Position numbers and translations under genes: made by a program
The notes under the pieces: model-generated
Databases searched by the model: none
What the model was told of the DNA's origin: nothing
The model's input: the letters and a program-made list of their open reading frames with translations, nothing else
In this document: one piece after another, positions 11,335 through 21,550 of the stretch
Numbering within the stretch: the stretch's first letter is position 1
How the letters are laid out: each line of letters opens with the position of its first letter
Origin: Artemisia argyi
Taxonomy: Eukaryota; Streptophyta; Magnoliopsida; Asterales; Asteraceae
Length of the DNA: 64,000 nucleotides
Direction: 5' to 3'
Assembly: GCA_030686995.1 (NCBI GenBank)
Contig: JARVZY010002402.1
Coordinates: forward strand, 496,001 to 560,000

Positions 11335-12546
11335 ATGGAGGGTGGTAACATCCTTGAACCCATCAACCCACCGCAACAAAACCACCCACAAAACCTACCA
11401 CAACCAATCCACCCACCTATAAGGTCCATCCGTTTGCAATCCAGCACCATTCGATTTGTGCAAGTCGGGTGTGCATTCTATGGATACTTTTTCGAGAACC
11501 CGACCCGACACCTTGAGAACTACCTAAAAATTACCAATTCTATAGGATTAGGTGTGGATAATCAAGAAGGGGAACTCTTAGCCCTCTTTCAATTCTCTTT
11601 ACATGGTCGGGCTCTTCAATGGTTATTCCAACTCCCTGAAAGGTCCGTCTCCTCTTGGGACGATCTTGCTTCCTACTTCTTAACTAGATTCACCTTGCCC
11701 AAGGTAGTCATTTTGCAACATAACCAACTTAAAACGGAAAATGATGAAATAATGAAGGTCGATGTGATGAATGAATGTGAAATCAAGCTAGGGAGTAACA
11801 CTTGTAGGGAAGGGCCATGGGATGATAATAGAATATTTCGGAGTTCCACACCAACTCTTGAGGAATTGAGGTACCATAAGTTCCTTCTAAAATGCCCTTG
11901 CCCCGCAAAGTACCGAAAACGCCCATGGATTAGGAAACATAATTCTATCAATTTTAAGGTTCCATGCATGATTGGTCATATGTTTAGAGAACACACTTAT
12001 ATCGATTTAAAGGCACTGATGAACATCATGTCTAGGCTTTACTATAATTGTATCATGAACGAAAAATTGAAACCTAGGCGGGACCCTTACAACCCTAATC
12101 GCATGAGTAATTTTGTTGAGCGGGTTAGAGGGTTACATGTTTTCGTTGGGGATTTTGTCTATAGGTGTGACTTTATGATCTTAGAAGATGTTAGGGGAAT
12201 TATTGATCAAACTTTGTGTCAGATTGTCTTAGGAGAACCTTTTGTCAAAACCTCGAAAATGACTTACAACCATGATGAGGGCATTATCACATTCGCAACC
12301 AAAGAGAAAAACATTAGATATAGGATGCCCCATAAAGAAGAGAGGTTTAGAGAAGTCGAGGATCTCGATGTTGACAACATCCCCGTGATTAAGGTTGAGA
12401 GTGAAGAGGAGAGAAACATTGGAGGTTACAAAAAGAAAGAAATCTATTACTCAAAATGTTTAGCTTTAGGCCCCGAGTATAGGAAGGATAAGAGATTGGT
12501 TAATATGTTTGAAACCGCATTCATTTTGCGGGATAGGAAAACGTAG
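11335..12546 (+). CDS. Gag/pseudo-protease fusion protein of element A, 403 aa, intact
   Basis: The frame is open from an ATG 171 bases after the LTR. Residues ~55-125 match the retrotransposon gag core (PTRHLENYLKI at 56-66, then FSLHGRALQWL, and SSWDDLASYFLTRF). After residue ~150 the frame jumps past the zinc knuckle into a region shaped like the gypsy aspartic protease. D214-L-K-A replaces the catalytic D-[ST]-G-A signature, and IVLGEPFV (287-294) matches the usual ILGRPFL strand. The tail is charged (ESEEER, YKKKEIYYSK). No nucleocapsid knuckle, RT, RNase H or integrase follows. It is probably a structural protein with a catalytically dead protease-like domain. The frame is intact in a rather young copy, which hints at selection, but this is not tested. 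Confidence 0.7.
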   Translation: MEGGNILEPINPPQQNHPQNLPQPIHPPIRSIRLQSSTIRFVQVGCAFYGYFFENPTRHLENYLKITNSIGLGVDNQEGELLALFQFSLHGRALQWLFQLPERSVSSWDDLASYFLTRFTLPKVVILQHNQLKTENDEIMKVDVMNECEIKLGSNTCREGPWDDNRIFRSSTPTLEELRYHKFLLKCPCPAKYRKRPWIRKHNSINFKVPCMIGHMFREHTYIDLKALMNIMSRLYYNCIMNEKLKPRRDPYNPNRMSNFVERVRGLHVFVGDFVYRCDFMILEDVRGIIDQTLCQIVLGEPFVKTSKMTYNHDEGIITFATKEKNIRYRMPHKEERFREVEDLDVDNIPVIKVESEEERNIGGYKKKEIYYSKCLALGPEYRKDKRLVNMFETAFILRDRKT

Positions 12547-12560
12547 TAACCCATGACCTT

Positions 12561-12674
12561 GAGTCTAGCTACAAGACTCGTAAATAAAGAAAAGCACTTC
12601 TTGGGAGGCAACCCATGGAGTCTAGCTACAAGACTCGTAAATAAAGAAAAGCACTTCTTGGGAGGCAACCCATG
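12561..12674 (+). repeat. 57-bp tandem duplication with stem-loop, 3' of the element A ORF
   Basis: Two exact copies, 12561-12617 and 12618-12674. Each starts with the hairpin GAGTCT-agctaca-AGACTC and ends with the cttgggaggcaacccatg word, itself a small TGGG/CCCA stem. Elements F (33704-33722) and H (29272-29290, minus strand) have the same hairpin with loop aacttaa in the same position after their ORFs, so it is a conserved Athila-type 3' element duplicated only here. Confidence 0.8.
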
Positions 12675-13455
12675 CTTTGTGTGATTTTATTTTGTTTGTT
12701 CGTTATTTGCTTCCGTATGCATGCTTTATTTTTATTGTTGTTGGTAGATCATGTTTCTAAACTAAAAAGTGAAAATACTTTACTTTGTTGTTTGGCCTAG
12801 TCTTAACTTCACCCAAAAGGTATTTTTGCAAAAGATAAGTGTAAGAGGAAACCCCAAATATGTTTTTAAGAAACAAACCGATCATGATTCTCCACAATAT
12901 TAAGTGAACATGTATATTCGTATTTGTTAGAGTCAAATGCTTGTATTGAGTCATAATGAAGTTTTACAGGATTTTCCAGGAAGTAGGACCAAGTTTTTCC
13001 AGAAATTTTCCAGAAACTTAACAGAAGAATTTCTGCAGGTCACTTCTGACGGCATCATGAGCTTGCTCTTGACGGCGTCACGGGTAAAAATCTAGAAATT
13101 TTACCGGTTTTGTTTTTCTAACGGATTCTTAAAGTTTTTGCTGAATTATTAAGTTTTATAATCTCCAGGAAATCTGCAAACTTCATTCCACAAGCATTAT
13201 ATCTTACTTTGTTTTCTAGGATTTAGTAACTTATGTAGATTGCCGCCGATTTTATGCGAGGTTGCCTTGTCTGTTTTCTCAGGAATTACAGGTTATGTAT
13301 GACAAGAAGATGATTTATATTCTAGAAGGGAAGCTTTGATTGTTCATTTTCTTGGAGGAAGATTTAACCTGGCCACCTTATTATCCATACCGAACGAATC
13401 AGGGGAGTATTTGATTTCATTCTTTTTACTTATTTCACTTTTACATTCTTTACTT
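12675..13455. other. Element A non-coding interior
   Basis: No gene is seen. It holds two further palindromes of the promoter type, tgacggcatca (13047-13057) and an exact TGACGGCGTCA (13070-13080). Confidence 0.5.
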
Positions 13456-13503
13456 GAACATTGGGGACAATGTTCATCTTAAGTGTAAGGGGAGGGTAAA
13501 ATG
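13456..13503 (+). other. Internal hairpin plus purine tract, element A
   Basis: GAACATTG-ggga-CAATGTTC is a perfect 8-bp stem (13456-13475) followed by atcttaagtgtaaggggagggtaaaa. The same layout (hairpin, then caagtg plus a G-rich tract) lies directly before the 3' LTR at 15059-15098. This upstream copy may act as an additional plus-strand primer site or an RNA structure; that is inference. Confidence 0.6.
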
Positions 13504-15058
13504 ATGATACCTTACAAATACACTTTCGCTTGAGTTTGTTTGTTTAATGGTAGATGTGTAATAAAACTATGAGAAATACTTGTTAGTGCAATTTTAGCAC
13601 CAAATTAAAAAAATTTTACAACATTTAGGAGTGAAACTTTAGCCATAGCAAGCGTCTCATGGATAGGAGATTGTATGACAAGCACATAACCGTATCATTC
13701 AGAAAAATTTTCCACCCAAATATGTGAGGTTCACCTTTAGATTTGATAGGAAAAGCATTTACTATTAGTGCTTATGAGTGTACCGGTAGCATTTAGATTC
13801 TAGAACTTGCGTTAGTGATGCATCCCGAGACCGCTAGTGAGACTACATTCGTGTAGTAGGATTTACTACATGATAAGAGGCATTAGGATCACCCTTGTGT
13901 TAAACCCGTATTATAATTAATTGACCATTTAAGTCATATTACTTGGCTAGTTAAGTCAACTAATTTTTCCCACACCTTAGCGTTGTACTCATTTTTAGTA
14001 CACGAAACCCCTAGTACACCCCTCCGAGCCTATCTTTTCGTTTCTAACTTTAAGCATCTTACTTAAAGGAAGAATTTGTTACACCCCACTTAAATGTACA
14101 CCCAAATCGCCTTAGCCTTCTGTGTATGCACTCATCTTTAGTGCATTATTGTTATTTGTTAAACCCTAAGTTAACTATCTAATTGATTACATGGTTGCTA
14201 AGTCGAGTCATATCCTTGTACATATTGTTTTGGGACGATTGGGACTCATGGGTAAAGTACTTGTTTTGTGGAGTAATGGGGAAGAACATCATTTATTACC
14301 CCTATATGTACGTTAATCTTAAAAGTGCTCCAAGTGTTTTGATTTTCTTAATTCGAGTCATTAGTTTAGTTTATTATAAAGTATGTAAAAATTCAAGTGT
14401 AAGGAGAATTTTCATCCCCTATGATGTATTATTTTGGATGGTAGGGTAAGAGTGTATGCAAAAAAAAAAAAAAAAAGAAAAAAAAAATTCAAAAAAGCAA
14501 GAAAAAGAAAAAAAAAAGTAGAAAAAAAAAAGAAAAAAAAAACAAAACATACGGACTACCATCCCTTTTCATTCTATGTTCATTTTATGTTTTTGTTATT
14601 TTTCATTTATTAGCTTAAGTCGAGTCTAGTCTTGGCTTAGCAACGCCATATTGTACATGTAATTAACCAAGATTGTTAACTCGCCACCAGTAAAGACTGC
14701 CTATATCAAACAAAACCGTTTATTTCATATCCCTACACCTAACGTTACAACCCTTTAAAAGACCTCTTTGATAGTTTATCCTAGGTGCTTACACCATGTA
14801 GTGGAGATTTGATCCTTTCCCAAGCCTATGGTAATCTATTTTGCTATGACAGGTAGTGAGAGATATCTTTCATTTCCATATTGTAATTTATACTTTATTA
14901 CACCCGAGAGATGTGAGTATCTAAACACTATTTGTGAGGTGGTAGTGTATGACCTCCGTGCTTGTCTTTGGTCTTTAGTGGAATGATTATTTGTTGTAAT
15001 TACTTTTATATTAGTGTTAAATGACCCCTAACTTGTATTTTGATTAGAATAAAAGCGC
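13504..15058. other. Element A 3' non-coding region with poly-purine run
   Basis: No gene is seen; ORF 14183-14449 has no recognisable domain. The words actcatttttagtacacgaaa and cccctagtacaccc (13987-14021) recur in element F near 34760-34797, so this is a shared Athila-type 3' region. Bases 14461-14552 are an almost unbroken A/G run. Confidence 0.55.
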
Positions 15059-15098
15059 ATTTGCTTGAGGACAAGCAAATCTCAAGTGTAAGGGTATA
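15059..15098 (+). other. Hairpin and polypurine tract before the element A 3' LTR
   Basis: ATTTGCTTG-agga-CAAGCAAAT (15059-15080, perfect 9-bp stem) is followed by ctcaagtgtaagggtata and then the LTR. The gcttgaggacaagc hairpin beside the PPT is a familiar feature of plant gypsy elements. Confidence 0.75.
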
Positions 15099-16508
15099 TG
15101 ATGAGGCGAAAAATGATCCGTTTTTAGGGGGTCATTTAAGCCCGGAATTGAATTTATTTGATCAAATATTGCCCTAAATCGTTCCTTTTGTGATTTTAGG
15201 TACTTTGGGAGTGAAATCTGGAAAAGGAAGCAATTCGGACGTTTTTGGAGCATAAAAGTGAAGAAAACGCCAAAGACTTAATTTTCCATGCTGGGAACAG
15301 TGTGTGACGGCATCAAGAGTACTTTCCTGACAGCGTCAAGAGTAAAATATCATGATGACCCAGTACAGAAATGAAGGCGTCACAAAGTAGAGCGTCAAGA
15401 GTTAAAACTGTGACGGCCTGCAAAAATGGACAACATGACGGCGTCAGATGTAGATCAAGGCAGTCCGAGGATTATTTTGGCGGCGAGATGACGGCGTTAC
15501 CCATTTGTTCTTGAGGCCGTCAGCCTCTAATATCTATATATAGTTTTCTAATTTTCATTCATTAAAGAGGAACAAGTTTGGAGAAACCCTAAGGCCGAAC
15601 GATATACGAATTTTACAGCTTTTCAAGGGTTTTCAACCCTTGAATCCTTACATGTGTTATTGAGATAAGTCTTTACTTAATTCAATCAATATGTCTATGT
15701 GTTGGTTGTCTATATCTTGTGCTTGTCTTGATTCCACCATGTTAGGCTAGATTTATCTTGTGTTTGCTTAGATCTAATGAAACCTAGATGTTGATTATGT
15801 GTTGATTACTTGTTTATGGTTGTAATGGATGAATGATTTCAATGTTAGGCTTAAAAAAACTGGCAGATCTCGAAATGGTAACATGCTTGAACGTCTTAGG
15901 AAACGTGAACCGATGTGTACTAGGTTTTATTGGTTGTAGTTAATGCATGAGTAAATTCTAATGATCCCATGTTAGGAACTTCTTGCAGGCTCGACATAGT
16001 TGTGAAGTAGGCACTCATAGGATTGGGGAAGTAAGTACGCCACCCCATGAATGGTATTAAGGAATACAATCCATCATCCACGCAACTATAACAAGTAATT
16101 AACGTGTAAAAGATATCTAGGGAGTAGTGAAATCTAAGTAAACACATTTCTTCCACTTATTGCTCACAACCTTAGTTTAAATTAGTTTATTTTCATTTTT
16201 AGTATTTTATTTTGGTTGCATCCTAGTATTGGGTTAGTTGACTAGCAACTAATTCCGCCCAAATCCTTCAAACCCAAGATTTTACTTGATTTTCATAAAA
16301 TATAAAAACATAAAAAGAATCATCCCTCATCTCTAGAACTAGTATTTAGGTTTTCTAATCCTAGCGACACTATTCCTAGCTGAACGGTCAATTCCCCGGT
16401 ACTTGTCACTATACTATACTACAACGATCAGGTACACTGCCTGGTGGGGGTTGTAAGCTTCTCAAGATCCCTCGAGAGGTAAAGCCTGGTGAAAATCCCC
16501 ACGCATCA
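15099..16508 (+). repeat. Element A 3' LTR
   Basis: 1410 bp like the 5' LTR, with matching ends. Its palindrome cluster (15305-15523) is more eroded, for example tgacggcatca at 15305 and gacggcgttac at 15490, but the TATA box ctatatatag (15534-15543) is intact. TSD attca follows at 16509-16513. Confidence 0.95.
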
Positions 16509-16513
16509 ATTCA

Positions 16514-16979
16514 CTAACCCCTAAACCTATGATTCTCACTCAACACCTAGTGTTGAATTTTTAAGCATGTATTCTTGGTATATTACTTCTATGGATCCAT
16601 GGAAGAAGGAGGTACTGAACTCGGAGGACTTTTCATGGTTATTATTCAAACATAACCTAACTCTTAGATTTTTGGGACCTCATAAAAAATAAAAGTATAT
16701 CTTTTATAATTAGAACTCTGATAATTATGAATGATGACTAAATTTCCAAAATGTCTCTTTTCGAGTCATTTTCTATTACTGTATCTGTGATTCTATGAAG
16801 TAATACCACAAATACCTTATCCGCTGTGATCAGTGAAAAATGGGGGTGTTATACAAAGTAAATTAATTATATGCCAAAACCCTACGAACATTAAATTGTT
16901 CAAAAAATAAAGAAGATATAAACATTGTTTTCGGGTACACACCACCTTTGGGGTTAATTCATTGTCAACATGGAAACCT
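16514..16979. other. Gene-free spacer
   Basis: Continuation of the host sequence of element A. No ORF or RNA gene is supported. Confidence 0.5.
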
Positions 16980-17480
16980 TTAAACATTCTTGGATAAATG
17001 TGGGTCATCAAGACGAGGAGGAGAAGGGGGCTCTGCAATTGAAGTCTTCTTGCTGAGAGAAGGTGGCTGGATCTTCCGAGGTTTTTTGGAAAGGAGCTCA
17101 GTAACTGAAGCCATTGGATCTGTGGTTGCTTCATGGAGAAAAGGGAACTCCACTGATGCTAAAGCATTACTCATGTCATCATACTCCCTTTCATGGGAAG
17201 GGCGGTAGTATTTTACCTTTGATAATATCACGGGTTCCCCAGTTGTAGAAACTTCTTCCAAGATTGTACACTTACCATGGTGCATGGCAGCATTCACCAA
17301 ATCGGCTATCGCCTTTCCAACCTTATCGCTATGGTACAACTCCCTGGCAATGTATGGTACAACCTTCGAGACAACTTCGGCCCTGTCCTTTTGAGAATCT
17401 TCATAGCGCAGGACCAAACCATCCACCACCTCCTTAAGCTTAGCCAAACCATCCACCTCACAGCGCATGCCCTGTCCTTT
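16980..17480 (-). pseudogene. Fragment of a plant transposon-type protein, C-terminal part
   Basis: On the minus strand there is an open stretch whose readable protein part runs from about 17475 to a stop at 16980. It shows VVSKVVPYIARELYHSDKVG, then a histidine-bearing AAMHHGKCTILEEV segment, YRPSHEREYDD, a FPFLHEATTDP word and a LLSKKPRKIQPP basic tail. From memory of the family, this resembles the C-terminal region of plant proteins annotated as putative gypsy-type transposon (Transposase_28-like). The first ~30 residues of the longer open frame come from the low-complexity hairpin at 17479-17546 and are not protein-like. No start codon or partner exon is visible. Confidence 0.4.
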
Positions 17481-17546
17481 TGTTTGTTTTTCAAATTTTG
17501 TATTTTGAAAAAAAAAACAAAATACAAAATTTGAAAAACAAACAAA
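17479..17546. repeat. Perfect 29-bp inverted repeat with A10 loop
   Basis: Left arm 17479-17507 begins tttgtttgtttttcaaattt; right arm 17518-17546 begins caaaatacaaaatttgaaaa and is its exact reverse complement. The spacer is ten A residues. Perfect arms imply a recent origin. It abuts the protein fragment on its left. Confidence 0.9.
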
Positions 17547-18292
17547 AACAAAATACAAAAATGTAAAATTTCAAAAAATACAAAAACAATATAAAATCAA
17601 AAAATCCAAAAATATTCTTCTCACGACATGTCTCTCGTATAAATCAATATTCTGTACATTTCTAGAAATGTCATTCAACAATGATACGAACATGTACAGA
17701 TGCTTGAACGGGAGTTCTTTAAAATGTTTTTCTAAAACATGTCGTTTCTCAAAAGTTTCTTCACTATGGCTTTCATATACTTCTGTACGAAACCCGGGCT
17801 TAAATGATTCCTTCTGATTATTTTCAAATCAAGGACTCGCACGTTCAAAAATGAAATCATTTTCAAAAGTTCGAGTATAAACAAACGAAAAAGATTTCAA
17901 ACATAAACTCGTTTTCAAACAGATTTCTTGAAGCACTTTTTCAAGATTGTTCAAAAGATTTCTCATAATCTCTCAAAATTAGTGCTCAAGAAAATTCCCT
18001 CAAAACCCTTAATTGATTTTAAAATGAGCTATCATTAAGGGGGAGTACAAAAATAAAACTGTTCCATATTCATGCAAAATGAAATCTGTCTATCTCTCCA
18101 AAAAGCTTTTTCTTAATCCGTTGATATCAAAAATATCACGATATGCTATTTTTGAGGGGGAGAAGACACGATTAAAATGTGATCAAAATGTGTAAAGATT
18201 GTGGCTGAATCTCAAAAAAGCTCGACTCAGATAGTACCAATGAATTGACAAAGCTAAAAATGTCAGTAATCGAAAAGACTTGTCCTGGACGA
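17547..18292. other. Non-coding, copia-3'UTR-like sequence
   Basis: No gene. The purine-rich words ttaagggggagta (18036) and tttgagggggagaag (18151) resemble plant LTR-element polypurine tracts. The surrounding sequence is rich in tttcaaaa words. Possibly 3' untranslated remains of the element that ends at 28345. Confidence 0.35.
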
Positions 18293-18448
18293 GTAATAAT
18301 TTCAAGCTAGTCTAACTAGTGATGTAAGCGTGTCTCGAATAGGACTTGTCTGAGTAGAATGTACCGTATCGAGGGACTTTCTTTGGACTTGACCAGATGG
18401 GTAATAATTTCAAGCTAGTCTAACTAGTGATGTAAGCGTGTCTCGAAT
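18293..18448 (+). repeat. 48-bp exact direct repeat, 108 bp apart
   Basis: Copies at 18293-18340 and 18401-18448 both run from gtaataatttcaagctag to gcgtgtctcgaat without difference by eye. The sequence between them repeats the acttgtc/gacttg words. Confidence 0.85.
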
Positions 18449-19291
18449 CGGTCTTGTTCTCTGAAAGTGGATCAATTCAAAAGTGCAAACTCCTCCCGCA
18501 TGTACAAATTTCTTAAAAATCCATGAGCACATGTGAAGGAGGAGTCCTTCAAAAGAAAATGCAAAACTCTCGAAGTGTTAACAATGTTTTTTATATTCAT
18601 AAACACTTTGAGAGATTTTCACAAAAGGTTTTATGGCATGTGATCAATTATAGGATAGTTATGGAGTTATAAGGTGACTAAGGTTAGGAAAAACCGTCCT
18701 ATGATCCGCCAGAGCCAGAGGGATCTACCCAAGGACAAATCCAATAGATTAGAATTAGAAGTCCTTAGGTATGATTTAAAAAAGGAGAAAATGAGAAAGG
18801 AGAAAGAAGGGGTTGAAGAATTAAAAAGAAAAGTTATGATAAAGGGTGAAAAGAAATAGCCCTCCATATGTTCAAACTTATGGCAGACACCGGGTTCAAT
18901 TCGTATGCTAATGGTTGTTGCTAAGGTGACACCGGTATTGAAGATAAAGACGTCATGGACCCAGTGACGCACTGCGCTTAACCTTCTAACCACTCAAGTT
19001 CTCTTAAAAGAGCTTGTTTCATTCTCACGGGGAACCGGTGTAATCTATCGACCTGTCTCTTAGAGATGGTTGATATTGAAACAGGAGACCTCTCCCTAAT
19101 CTCCACATAGGAAACCAAATGTGCACTTATTGAGTCTAGAGCCCCGAGATTCATCAAAAGATCTCATAGGAATACATGATATTTCTACACTGGTTGTTCA
19201 TTATTGAGGACGCCAGATGTAAACTTTAGAGTCGTACGCAGATCTTAGCAATCTGCCAGAACATTTATGAGAGGATTCACATTTGTGATTC
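18449..19291. other. Gene-free spacer left of element E
   Basis: A short Lys/Glu-rich frame at about 18674-18859 shows no family. The sequence continues after E at 27196. Confidence 0.4.
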
Positions 19292-19296
19292 TCAAT

Positions 19297-21054
19297 TGTA
19301 GAAAACTAGAAGGGGGGGGGGGTTGAATAGTTTTGCGTCTTTTTCGTTTCAATAAGATTTTGCTTTCAAGTAATTAATGGTAGTTTGTAAAAACCCTTTG
19401 AAGCTAAAGTATATATACACGTTAATTGACATATGTCACATAAATACTTCTTATTTAAAGTGTTAAATAGAAATTATGATTTCATATATCTCACTTAAAT
19501 ATAAGTTTGTATTTATATATGTATATGTGTTTTAATAATTGTATATACTTTAATTTACTAATGTATAATTTATGTTTTGAATGGAACCTAGTTTGATCTT
19601 AATGTGAAATCAATATATGCACAACACACAAGCAATTGTAACTATGAATGATATGCAAGTAAGTTATAAATCAAAACGTGAGAGATGGAAAGATCAAACC
19701 GAGAGACAAAGGATTTATAGTGGTTCGGCTACAAGGACACCTTCCTTGCCCTACTTCACTCCCCGAGTCACCTACTCGAGAGTTTTCTTCACTAGATCAA
19801 AAACCTCCTTTATGGCGGAGAAAACCTTACACAACAATTAGCACACCACAACGATATCACACCACAATCACAACTTCAACACAACTTCTTCACACCAATC
19901 TTCTTCACACCTAACTTCTACACACCAATCTTCTTCACACCTAACATCTACACACCAATCTTCTACGCTTCAAATATCTTCACAACTTTCTACTTTGCTC
20001 CTAGCTTCTTCACAACTTAATACTTCCTAACTCTTTTTCTTCACGCCGCTTGTTTCTTCACACCTTCACTACTAAGTCCTATCCACTACCCCAAGATATA
20101 TACTACTTCACAACTTCTAGGCTTCAAGGTCTTTTCAACTTCAAAGCTTCAACTTCTTCGTCTTCACAACTATCTCCACTTCAATGAACTACCACAACTT
20201 ATTTCTTCTATCACTAATCCTATCCACCTCTACTTCTTCACTTCTATTACTACTTCACGCATTCAATAGATCTAGATCCTATATCTAAATCTATCTAACC
20301 AATGTATACAATATGTTCACAAAGAAATAAAAGATTTACAAGATGAACTAAACAAACAACTTAGATGGCAAGATGATACTAAGTTGTAATACTTCTAGTA
20401 GAAGTATTCTTCTCTTTACACTTGAGTGTTGAGGCTTGAATCACTTTGAAACAAAGATCAAAGTATATAAGATCAAAGGATTTTAGAAGATGGAGAGGGA
20501 TGTTTAGATCAGAAAGTTTTAGTGCAAAAAGGTGAGGAAAAAATCCAGGTTTAAGGTGGTATTTATAGGCAACAGATTCTGACAGAGGAGCGTGGCCGGT
20601 CCCCTTAAATCATGGCCGGCCCCCTTAAAATTAAGGGGACCGCCCTTTATAATTAAGGGGGCCGCCCAGCTGAAACGGCCAGAATCTTTGTCTTTTAGTG
20701 GGGAAAGTTTATTTGGTGAAAAACTATTTGATTTTGGTTAAAAATTTGAATTCATATATTTAGTATGAATAAAACATTTTTCTTTATTACCAAAAGTGTT
20801 TTTCAAAAATATATAATATGTTTATATAATTAAGTAAACTTTGTAATACTTAATTAAACTTTCCTTTGATCTTATAATGCTTTAATCACTATGATTCATA
20901 CCTTAAGTGATTAGATGATGAAAGTGATTATTAACTACTAAATACTTGTTTACGTCATTATCTTTGATTTAATGTGTTTTCGTTTTGTGATCATCAAAAC
21001 ATAGAGATATCGAAAGATATGAATAACGTTTTTAGTCGTTTATTTATATCAACA
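19297..21054 (-). repeat. Element E 3' LTR
   Basis: 1758 bp. Holds an 11-G run (19312-19322), a CT-rich array of cttcacacc/ctacacacc words (19870-20240), the minus-strand TATA box (gtatttatag, 20560-20569) and the GC-rich palindrome cassette (20593-20672). It has ~45 bp more of a 30-bp tandem unit (ttcttcacacctaac..cacaccaatc) than the other LTR. Confidence 0.93.
20560..20672 (-). promoter_or_regulatory. LTR promoter of element E (3' copy): GC palindrome plus TATA
   Basis: Read on the minus strand, an 80-bp block of linked palindromes (20672-20593; repeats of GGCGGCCCCC-TTAA and TTAAGGGG-ACCGGCC) is followed ~24 bases later by CTATAAATACC (20569-20559). The same pair occurs in the other LTR (26805-26726, TATA 26700-26692). 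Confidence 0.65.
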
Positions 21055-21225
21055 ATCTCCCCCTTTTTGATGATTACAAAACCTAAACTCATTAAATCTA
21101 AAAATTAATTTTTAGACAAGTATTAAGTGAGTTTACATTCACTTCTCCCCCTTTTTGTAGAATCAAAAAGGTTTAAGCTAATAAGATAAAAACTCCCCCT
21201 TGATGTATGCTCCCCCTCGTTTGAG
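21055..21225 (-). other. Polypurine tracts of element E
   Basis: The coding strand has AAAAAGGGGGAGAT directly before the 3' LTR (plus ctccccctttttg, 21057-21069). A near copy lies ~85 bp upstream (ctccccctttttg, 21145-21157), with two more purine tracts at 21192-21199 and 21210-21218. The LTR-adjacent tract is the expected plus-strand primer site. Confidence 0.7.
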
Positions 21226-21550
21226 AGCACCAAGGGTTCGAGGAATGGAGTTCTTGCAAGAAAAATATTAGAAGCACAAGCATGGCACAAGCAAACACAT
21301 ATAGCATAGTACTAACTAATAATGAGCATGGGAAAAGAGAATTAGAAACATATATTAAATCGTTCATTAAAAGAAAATGATTACGTCAACCCATAATCAT
21401 TGTTACATAGGCTACAAAGATGAAATTCTAAGCTAAGTAGAATGTCCTAATGTGCCAACAAGAAGTGTCACCAAACTTTCTTGAATCCTAAAATGGTTGA
21501 GGAGATTTATTTGAAAATGAGAAACATAAGCATGTAAAATGCTTGATGTT

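Larger units (their letters stand above)
9754..16508 (+). mobile_element. Element A: complete non-autonomous Athila-type LTR retrotransposon
   Basis: Two LTRs of exactly 1410 bp (9754-11163 and 15099-16508) begin TGATGAGG and end CATCA. The element is flanked by an exact TSD, attca, at 9749-9753 and 16509-16513. A tRNA-Asp-type PBS follows the 5' LTR, and a hairpin with purine tract precedes the 3' LTR. The interior (3.9 kb) has one intact ORF (11335-12546) and no reverse transcriptase, RNase H or integrase, so mobilisation must have been in trans. The LTRs differ by a few percent by eye, many differences being C/T or G/A changes at CpG. It belongs to the Athila/Tat branch of Ty3/gypsy by PBS and gag. 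Confidence 0.95.

Noticed and set aside
17306..17551. Lys/Phe-rich frames on both strands over the hairpin
   Set aside because: Shadow frames of low-complexity and of the transposon-protein fragment read in the wrong phase.
19617..19841. Plus-strand frame found in both LTRs of element E (also 25795-26019)
   Set aside because: LTR duplication explains the conservation; it is antisense to the element and low in information.
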